Assembly: GCA_023213395.1 (NCBI GenBank)
Contig: CM041465.1
Coordinates: 65,851,741-65,915,740, forward strand
DNA length: 64,000 nt
From: Cycas panzhihuaensis
Taxonomy: Eukaryota; Cycadophyta
Direction of reading: 5' to 3'
The position numbers and the translations under genes were made by a program. Below the pieces are notes generated by a model. That model was not told the DNA's origin, made no database searches, and saw only the letters and a program-made list of their open reading frames with translations. The first letter of the stretch is position 1. Every line of letters begins with the position of its first letter. Of this stretch, positions 57,138-64,000 are shown piece by piece.

Positions 57138-57320
57138 TGGATCTGGCCTGGCCATTGTCATCTCATTCTTGTGGTCTTGATGGCTGTCTCCGTGCTCCAA
57201 TCCAATGGTCTGATCTCCCTCCACGTGCCTCTGAAGTTGGGTGGTGCTCTGCTGCGTAAGGGAATGGCTTTGGATTCTCTCGAGAGCCCGTGAAAATGAA
57301 TCCATTTTCTGTTAAGTTTC

Positions 57321-57328
57321 CTTATATA
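57321..57328 (-). promoter_or_regulatory. Candidate TATA box of the antisense gene
   Basis: Minus strand CCGCCTATATAAGGAAAC, a good plant TATA box, 23 nt before the ATG at 57305. That spacing would put the transcript start at or just after this ATG, so either an in-frame ATG further on (57161) is used or the TATA is coincidental. Confidence 0.4.
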
Positions 57329-57854
57329 GGCGGGGGCCCCGATGAGCACTATCTTCGTTTTAACTCTTGTGGCAACCCTCTGGACCATCTTATATCTCTG
57401 ATCACCTTTGCCTTCTAGCCTTGTCTCCTGTTACACTCCTATAGCCTTCGTTTCACTCTTTCTTACGGGTACATTTATGGCACCTTGCCAATACACTTTT
57501 TTACAGGGCCCTTTTGTCCCATTTTGCATGCCACCCTTGTGCATGCCCGCATTTATACTCGTTTGGCTTGTTTCACCATCCTGGACTTGTTTCTGCAGCT
57601 CTTTTCAGCCCCCGGGGCCTCTAGAGGGAATGCTCCCCCCATCCGGGAGCATGTTTTACTTTTCGAAGTAACCTCTAGTACCCCAGGGTGGCCTTTTTCT
57701 GCTCACTCCCATGCAGTGGTTGGATAGCCTACTCTTGTCCTTGGGTAGCCTCATTGCTAGGTCCTTGTACCCTTCATGGCCATTTATTACTTGCCTTTCG
57801 AGCCTCTTTTTGCTTCATTATTGCTTATTATTACCAGGACTTTTTTTGTCACCC

Positions 57855-58350
57855 ATGTCTTTCTACATTTTTATTGACGACGGAAGCCGCGGTAACCCTG
57901 GACCTTCTGCCACTGTATGGATCCTTCACAGCCCCTTCGAATACGATTTCTTGCGCTCTCGGGTCTTCCTCCCAAAGGCTACCAATAATAAAGCTGAGTA
58001 CACAGCTGTTATTGAAGCTCTCATTGATGCTCTCCATTTCCATCACGGACCTATCATTTTACTTTGTGACTCTCAGGTTATGGTGTCCCATCTCACCTAG
58101 GTTTACCAGGTACGATGCCCTCACCTAAGAACCATTGCTTCAACTGCTAGATCTCTCCTAGCTTGTTTTTAATCTGTTGACATTCGACATATTCCTCAGG
58201 CCCTTAACACTGAGATAGATAGTCTCGTTTGCCTCATCCTTGAGCGTTGTCTCCCTCTTCTTACTGACCATCCCTAAGACTTGTTTGGTTGCTCTGTCAC
58301 CTGAGTCCCAGGCCATCATACGCATCATCTCGTGATCTATTCGCACCTCT
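57855..58350 (+). pseudogene. Archaeal-type RNase H downstream of integrase in Tat-2
   Basis: ATG 57855 opens MSFYIFIDDGSRGNPGPSAT; the open stretch extends upstream to 57711 without known domain. RNase H type I motifs in order: first Asp in FIDDGSRGNPG, Glu in NNKAEYTAVIEAL near 57985, Asp in LLCDSQVMV near 58068, and the last acidic residue in ALNTEIDSLV near 58203-58232. The frame has stops at 58098 and near 58170, 58275 and 58303. Tat elements are known to carry an additional RNase H of this type (aRNH) beside a degenerate native one. Here it is 3.7 kb beyond integrase and divergent from the antisense gene, not between RNase H and integrase. It would remove the RNA strand during reverse transcription. 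Confidence 0.8.
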
Positions 58351-58684
58351 AAAAGCTAGCTGCTAATGAGGTTAAACTATGTTGACTACCAGTTTCATTC
58401 ACTTACTCCTCCTACTGATTCATGCATATCTCTTTGCATCTTCTATGATGGGCGTAGCCCCCTCATCCTTAATATTTTCCAGTCAATTCCTGAGTGGTGC
58501 ATAGGCAGCCCCTATGTGGTCTCTACCTGTATCCTCGTATCCACGTATTCCACCATGACACTCATCGGCACCCTTGACTACTATTACAATCTTGATTTAT
58601 ATATCTACATACACATGTGCTACTGATAGTTGTGTTGCCAACATTTGCCATCGCACCATGCTTCTGAGCGGTGAGGCTCTGCTG
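58351..58684 (+). other. Tat-2 3' untranslated tail
   Basis: Holds the block AATGAGGTTAAACTATGTTGAC shared with Tat-1 (21304). One 86-codon open frame (58366-58626) has no recognisable domain. No tandem repeats, unlike Tat-1. Confidence 0.6.
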
Positions 58685-58696
58685 CTAAGGGGGTAG
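58685..58696 (+). promoter_or_regulatory. Tat-2 polypurine tract
   Basis: CTAAGGGGGTAG immediately before TGTTTCC. Confidence 0.85.
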
Positions 58697-61445
58697 TGTT
58701 TCCTAGATTTTGGGAATGGATATGGAGCGGTCGACTGAGGTAAGTACATGTATGTTTCTCACCTTATTTTTGTTTTATTTTGTAAGAAGTATTTACTTGC
58801 ATGCTATATTTTTGTAGATGGTTTACATCATCACACCTATTCAGCCTATGACGACTATAGTGGGGGCACACTCCCAGCGAGTGTGACACCTCGGTGGCCT
58901 CATCACTTCTTGCAATCTGCCCTACTCCCCTTAAGACTTGCTTGATCGGTGTGATGATTGCCCGTATATTGACTTATCACAGTTTGGCCTCCTTGTTGCA
59001 TCCTCGAGTCCCATGATAGCCTTTCTTATGGCTCTCAGTCTATTGTTTGCCTTTGGGTAGGTGGGCCCGCCCCCCTACCAGCCTCCTAGTACACTGGTCC
59101 ACAACCCTGGCTGGCTGTTTAGGCCAGTTTAGTCTTCTGGTCCTGCACTGTGACAAATTTCATGGTACTGCAAAATTTTCCATGGTGTGACTGTTATGCT
59201 TTATTTTTTAAAACCGCCATGGCAATTCTCGCATTTATTATGGAATTGGCACGTGTCTTTTATCCCACCTCAGCACCAACCAAGCCCTAATCGCTCGATT
59301 AGGGTTGGGGTTGAGTATTTAAGCCCATCCCAACTCATTTTTAGGACCTTTTGGCTCTCTTTGGAAGGATTACAAAGAAAAAACACCCTGTTGTATGCTC
59401 TCTTCTGCTACTCTGCTGTATTTCTAGGACTTGCAACTGCTCTTTAGCACCTAGCTCTCCTTAGGCTTCACTGTGACATCTTCACAGCTCATTGCACGCC
59501 TTGGAGAGGGCCTCCTTGAGGAGTTTCCAGGGTCTCCTTGCCCAGGTAGTCACCAAGCGGTCCCAGAAGCAGGATTTCCTTCAGCCATCTCAATAGGGGC
59601 TCCATACTTGATGCACTCCAACCTCTTCTTAGATTTTCTAGCCTCTTCTCAGTAGGCTTTTGTAGAGGCAAATGCCTCCCACTTTCTCCAAAGGTATTTA
59701 TTAGTTTAAAGTCCTTCCCTTGTTCAGTTTATGCCTAGTTTTGTATGTTTGTCACTAGTTTTTGTTATCTTATTTCAAGGGTTGTTTCTTGCCTTTCCCT
59801 TGTACTTTTTTCTCTATTCTTTAGGCCTCTTTTCCGGTGTTTCACGCCTAGGACAATGGCCAAAGACGGCTCCATAGGGTTTGGGATAGAGCTAGGTGGA
59901 TTTCGTACCACCTTGGCATTCCCTAAGAGGCTCCCACCCTCCAAACCATCATCTTTACCCCCGTGTTGTTCTTGGAGTGGGCAAGGGATTAGAAGACCAC
60001 TCCCAGCTGCTGAAATCAGCGTTTGCACCTGTTACAACATTGGTTTATAGGCTCATTTCTGTCATCTGGGCAACACATAAGCCCTGGAGACTTTTCCTAG
60101 CTCAACCCTTCTCTTAATGGCCCGGTTTGCTTCCCATAGCACTCCGGCTCATTGAGGATTTCCTTGGGCTCTTTTACACTACTATTGCCCCAGTTTCTAG
60201 CCATCTATACAACCATACCCTCACTGCCCTGTGGCTTCTTGGTGGAGGGTAGGGTTGCTCTTTGCAGGAGGTGGGCCACTCTGAGGCTTACCTATCTACT
60301 CACCATTCATTTGGGCATTTTTACCATAATTTATTGCTGCAACCTTGTGATTCATGAGCACTAACATATATGTATAGAGATTTATTTTTGGCATATGTAT
60401 ACATGTGTTATTGGAACTCCACCTTGTGTTGCTAGCCTTCTTTCTCTAGAAAGGAATATTTACGCTTACTTGTAGGTACACAGAGGATGCAAGGAACTTC
60501 TTCCTTTCTCTGTCTCTCCTGGGTAAGTGCATTTACTCGTATTTTATTATAGCATCTCATTTTCTGCTATTACTTTCCTTTTCTTTTTTGGCACTTTAGT
60601 GTCGCTTTCTGGGGAAGGTAAGGAAGCCCCACGCTTCACCCTACCATGACCCCTCTTTTGCTGTGCTTCGTGGAATGATTTGGACACCCTGTGGAAACGT
60701 CGCTGCTTCGATCGCGTCTTCATTCCGGGTATGTGTTCTTGCTCCGTTTCACTCTCTTTCTTTTAAAAAGGGTTTGCATGGTAGTAATTAGACCACATAA
60801 AAGGAAAGGGAATCAACTCTTTTTTTTGTTTACATTCTGTATGTTATATCTTCTACACTACACCTATTATAGAAAAGGGTTTTAGGAAGTTCTTCCCTTC
60901 AACCTTTCCCTTCAACTTGTAAACTTCACCCTTGCCCTCCTAGCTTGTCATATTTGGCTTAGTCTACTTGTGTGTGCCCTAACACCCTCTCTTCTCTTGA
61001 TTACTCTTTAAAAAAAGGGGGAACTCTTGATCGATCGATCGTTCCCACTCTCTTCATCTTCCCTTGGTTTTTTCCACCCAACCGAGTAACTGAGAAGGTC
61101 TTAACCATAGGCCATCCACCTACTTCGCCTCTACTCATTTCCCTCCGCTATAGGAAAACCCTCGAGGGATTCTCTCCCTTCCCTTCTGGCCATCCAAGGG
61201 TGGGAGGACTCTTCTCCAGGATCTATCTAGGCTACTCTTTCACCTCCCCTCTTCCTAGTTGAAGTGGGGAAGTATATTTAGGTAGTTGGGTACTATCTGC
61301 AGGTCCCGAACGCACGCTCCTACGCACGGGGTGCCCTATGTGGTACTTGCCTTACTTGTAGGTTCCTATTTACACCCCGATAGTGTCATCGGTCATCCTC
61401 GTTATCCCTATGTAGCTAGGTGGTTATCCCGTAGATGCACATCCA
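58697..61445 (+). repeat. Tat-2 3' LTR (2749 bp)
   Basis: TGTTTCCTAGATTTTGGGAA to GATGCACATCCA. Differs from the 5' LTR mostly by transitions, and is more similar in its second half than in the first 200 bp. Confidence 0.95.
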
Positions 61446-62755
61446 GGAAGAAGGATGGATCCTTTCACCTTTGCATTGACTATAGGGAATTAAATAAGAT
61501 TACCATTAAAAATAAGTTTCCCACCCCTCACATAGATGACATGTTGGACGAAATGCATGGCGCAACCATTTTTTCTAAGTTAGACCTCCAATCTGGGTAT
61601 TACTAAATCCTAATTACCCCACAAGATTGCCATAAGATAGCATTCCACACACATCATAGCCATTTTGAGTTTCGTGTAATGCCCTTTGGCCTTTACAATG
61701 CCCTGGCAACCTTACAAGCTCTCATGAATAAAATCTTTGGTCCTTATCTTCAAAAGTTTGTCACAGTTTTCTTCTATGACATTCTTATTTATAGTGCCTA
61801 TTTAGATCACCATATCTAACACCTTGAAATTGTTCTCTAAATATTACAAAATCACCAACTCTATGCAAAACTATCTAATATAAGTTTAGGCAATCATAAC
61901 TCAATTATTTGGGTCATATCATATCATCAGAAGAGGTATGTATATACCCTGATAAAATATCAGTCATCACAATGTGGCCTACACCTAGCACTCTTACCCA
62001 ACTATGAGCATTCCTTAGGATCACTGGTTTTTATCGATGCTTTGTGTGTAATTATGCTACTCCTTCCACCCATTAACCAAACTCCTTCACAAAGAGGCTT
62101 TCCAATGGTCTCCAGAAGTAGATTTTATCTGTTCTCATCTCAAGGTTGTAATGACCTCCACTCTAGTCCTCATTACTCCTGATTTCAACCAATCCTTCCA
62201 ACTTAAATATAATGCTTCAGGGTTTGGTTTAAGCATAGTCCTAATGCAAGACTCTTATCCCATTGCATTTGAAAGCTGAAAATTAAAAGATCACGAGCTT
62301 CGTCTCTCTACATATTAGAAAGAGATGAAGGCTATTCTCTACACTATTGATAAATGGCAGCAATATCTCTTAGGCTCTAAGTTCACTATTCTAATGGATC
62401 ATCATAGCCTCCATAATTTATTGACTCAGCTAGTCTTGTCTGAAGAACAAGCTAAGTGGTTTCACCGAATACAAGTCTTTGACTTCTCAATAGCATATAA
62501 AAAAGGCAAGGACAATACAGTGGCAGATGCTCTTTCACATCTTCACCCTAATGATAATGTTCCTAACCCAAGCCTCCATGCCATCAACAATCCCCAACCA
62601 CTTTGGCTTGATGAACTATGCATTGAAAATCAAGCCCAACCAGACTATCCTAATTGGAGAAAAAAGTTCCTCACCCATAAAGGTTGGTCAACCTTTAACA
62701 ATCACCTCCTTTACCACAATTGTATCTTTGTCCACCTCCTCTTCATTCATCTCTA
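61446..62755 (+). pseudogene. RT (continued) and RNase H of the chromodomain element
   Basis: Resumes with [20 protein letters not shown] (61450-61509), the block that should follow VLVRK at 44568, then [20 protein letters not shown] and VMPFGLYNA. The catalytic site reads VFFYDILIYS near 61770-61797: F-F-Y-D where F-L-D-D is usual. RNase H: QSFQLKYNASGFGLSIVL near 62190-62240, KEMKAILYTIDKWQQYLLG (62319-62375), ILMDHHSLHNLL and DNTVADALSHLH, holding the last Asp, at 62509-62545. Stops near 61603 and 61815, and a frame change before 62325. From 62325 the frame is open for 143 codons. Confidence 0.85.
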
Positions 62756-64000
62756 AAATCCTAACAGAATACCACTCGTCCCCCCTCGGTGACCACTCTG
62801 GCTTTGATAAGACTTATCGATGAATTCACGTAGATTTCTTTTGGCCTTATATGAAGACCACCATATTCACCTTTGTATTAGAATGTGACACCTGTCAACG
62901 AAATAAAGTAGAGACCAAACCTCTCCTTGGCCTTCTCCAATCATTAAATATTCCTCAAGGTAAGTGGCAAGATATTGCCATGGACTTCATCACGGGCCTA
63001 TCTCCATCTGTCGGGTTTAACTCCATTTGGGTAGTCATTGATCGATTAACCAAGTACTCACACTTTCTTCTAGTGCACGCCTCATATTCATCCTCCTATC
63101 TCGCTAATATTTATGTCCAATTCATATTTTGCCTCCATGGCTTCCCATCATTTATCGTTTGCGACCGAGACCCTAAGTTTACTAGCTCCTTTTGGCAAGA
63201 ACTCTTTAAGGCTATTGGAACCTCATTTAACATGAGTTATGCCTACCACCCACAAATAGATGGCCAATCTGAGGTTCTAAACAAAACTTTAGAAAGTTAT
63301 CTACATTGCTTTGCCTCATAACACTAAGCTAGGTGGACCTCATGGCTTTCCCTAGCTGAGTATTGATATAACTCTTCTCATCATTCTACCATTGGTATGT
63401 CCCCCCTTTTGGCTCTTTATGGCTACCACCCACCTTCCCACCATACCCTAACCACAAACTTTTGAACAGCTTATGTACAACAAAACCTTCAAGAAATGGA
63501 TTAAATCTTGCATGCCCTTCGATAGAATTTAGCCACTGCCCAAAATTGAATGAAGTAACTCGCAGACCACCATCGATTCAATCGATCATTTAATATTGGA
63601 GATTTAGTATACCTTCACCTCCAACCCTATAAGAAACAATCCATTAAGTCATATCAAGGGCATAAACTAAGCCCCGCTACTATGGCCCTTATAAGATCCT
63701 ACACAAAATCGGTGAAGTTGCTTACACCCTTGAAATCCTCCCAAATACTAATATCCATAATGTTTTCCATATGTCCTGCCTAAAAAAATACCTTGGCACT
63801 AAAGTTACACCCCACACAACCTTACCCATCCTCTTTGAAGAGCAAACTCTCATAATTCCTCCTGATAAAATCCTTGCCAGTCGCCAGTGCCGCCTCCATA
63901 ATCGCACTATTTCTGAGTACTTGGTACTGTGGGTCGGCTGCTATGCAGATGAAGCTACATGGGAATCTGATGAGTTCATCCAGCAACATCCTCATCTCCA
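62756..64000 (+). pseudogene. Integrase and C-terminal chromodomain-like segment of the chromodomain element (runs off the window)
   Basis: Finger end LECDTCQRNKVETK near 62878-62920. Core open for 156 codons: WQDIAMDFITGLSPSVGFNS (first Asp), FIVCDRDPKFTSSFWQELF (second Asp), YHPQIDGQSEVLNKTLESYL (Glu). After 63321 stops appear (MSPLLALYGYHPP-like, then GDLVYLHLQPYKK near 63598-63640). The end, from about 63862, reads KILASRQCRLHNRTISEYLV then LWVGCYADEATWESDEFI up to the last base: the W-x-G..E-A-T-W-E pattern of a retroelement chromodomain, which in this family targets insertion to heterochromatin. The stop codon is not in the window. Confidence 0.85.

Larger units (their letters stand above)
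54780..57305 (-). pseudogene. Antisense intron-containing gene in Tat-2, PMD/plant-transposon-protein-like with C-terminal coiled coil
   Basis: Model: exon 1 57305-57138 (MDSFSRALERIQSH, 56 codons), intron 57137-56675 (GTGAGT to TTTATAG, phase 0), exon 2 56674-55483, intron 55482-55370 (CAG|GTGAGA to ATCACAG, phase 1), exon 3 55369-54780 ending GEGSH and TGA; about 650 codons. Phases fit at both joins. Exon 2 carries RRHVFHLPQVGDMTMTLRD and ILGVPATGRPVALG, the F-H-L-P..T-L-x-D-x-x-x-x-L-G-x-P pattern of plant mobile domain proteins, then KRMDWATLIAVNLVAQ and a GGLSYSTLLQCWFF block. A Gly/Asp-rich acidic linker follows, then exon 3 with heptad-like ESLRGVEEKFQSMEERLRG (coiled coil). Six in-frame stops, all TAG or TGA, so it is inactive. 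Function unknown. Antisense extra genes are known in Tat elements; exon 1 and the start are the least certain parts. Confidence 0.6.
44571..61445 (+). mobile_element. Tat-2: full-length giant Ty3/gypsy Tat-lineage element with an antisense gene
   Basis: 16.9 kb, LTRs 44571-47334 and 58697-61445, perfect target duplication GGAAG (44566-44570, 61446-61450), Arg-type primer site, purine tract. Sense strand: gag, protease, linker, RT, RNase H, integrase (47596-54122), then a separate archaeal-type RNase H (57855-58350). Between integrase and that RNase H lies an intron-containing gene in antisense (57305-54780). LTR copies differ at roughly one base in ten by eye, so the insertion is old. Coding frames carry many stops and at least one frameshift, so it is not autonomous now. 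Confidence 0.95.
38554..64000 (+). mobile_element. Chromodomain-type Ty3/gypsy element (chromovirus), interrupted twice, right end outside the window
   Basis: Short LTR and initiator-Met primer site at 38554-38834, gag from 42673, protease, RT, RNase H, integrase and a C-terminal chromodomain-like segment reaching the window end. It is cut by an inverted Tat-family solo LTR at 40055-42665 (duplication AGCTC) and by Tat-2 at 44571-61445 (duplication GGAAG). Removing both restores the order and reading sense of the RT: VLVRK before the Tat-2 insertion meets KKDGS after it. The 3' LTR is not in view. The short LTR is compatible with Reina-like plant chromoviruses, but clade is inferred only. Confidence 0.8.

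Noticed and set aside
57408-57727. Two overlapping 80-87 codon frames before the RNase H
   Set aside because: Hydrophobic, Cys/Phe/Leu-rich translations of pyrimidine-rich DNA without a motif; more likely promoter or leader sequence.
1-64000. Endogenous pararetrovirus or other virus
   Set aside because: All RT copies belong to LTR elements or a LINE by domain order, LTRs, primer sites and integrase; no movement protein or viral coat motif seen.
1-64000. tRNA, rRNA or intact host protein genes
   Set aside because: The tRNA-like matches are short retrotransposon primer sites only; no full tRNA, rRNA or uninterrupted host gene was found by reading.

Overview
The window is nuclear DNA of a plant, almost certainly a seed plant, from a region built entirely of nested and decayed retrotransposons. 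I see no intact host gene, tRNA, rRNA or CRISPR array. The plant call rests on the element families: Ty3/gypsy Tat-lineage elements with LTRs of 2.0-2.8 kb and an Arg-type primer site, Ty1/copia elements primed by initiator Met-tRNA, a chromodomain Ty3/gypsy element, and an L1 LINE with a C-terminal RNase H. The species cannot be told from this sequence.

Left block (1-35228). A Ty3/gypsy pol relic (1-1558) abuts an antisense copia relic, 'copia B' (about 1559-1694, 23697-25107, 31538-32560). Into copia B's LTR went a Tat element, 'Tat-1' (1695-23691, LTRs 1695-3723 and 21680-23691, target duplication ATATA). Tat-1 was hit by a gag-only LTR element (4622-10955), a solo LTR (13703-14348) and an antisense Tork/TNT1-like copia, 'copia D' (15918-21233, duplication ATAAA). 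Tat-1 keeps gag and protease but I find no RT or integrase, and it carries a minisatellite near its 3' end. An L1 LINE (25108-31524, 13-bp duplication) split copia B. A possible third Tat start has its primer site at 34726.

Right block (35229-64000). An antisense copia relic, 'copia C' (35229 to about 38510), abuts a chromodomain Ty3/gypsy element running from about 38554 past the window end. That element received an inverted solo LTR of the Tat-2 family (40055-42665, duplication AGCTC) and a full-length Tat element, 'Tat-2' (44571-61445, duplication GGAAG), which split its RT gene between two neighbouring lysine codons.

Tat-2 is the most interesting object. After gag-protease-RT-RNase H-integrase on the + strand it carries a gene on the opposite strand (57305-54780). 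Three candidate exons join through GT-AG introns with matching phases. The product resembles plant mobile domain (PMD)/plant transposon-like proteins and ends in a coiled coil. Next to it, facing the other way, is a separate archaeal-type RNase H (57855-58350), downstream of integrase. Unspliced introns are what one expects for a gene antisense to the element's RNA. Most in-frame stops are one C-to-T or G-to-A step from a sense codon, consistent with decay by cytosine methylation.
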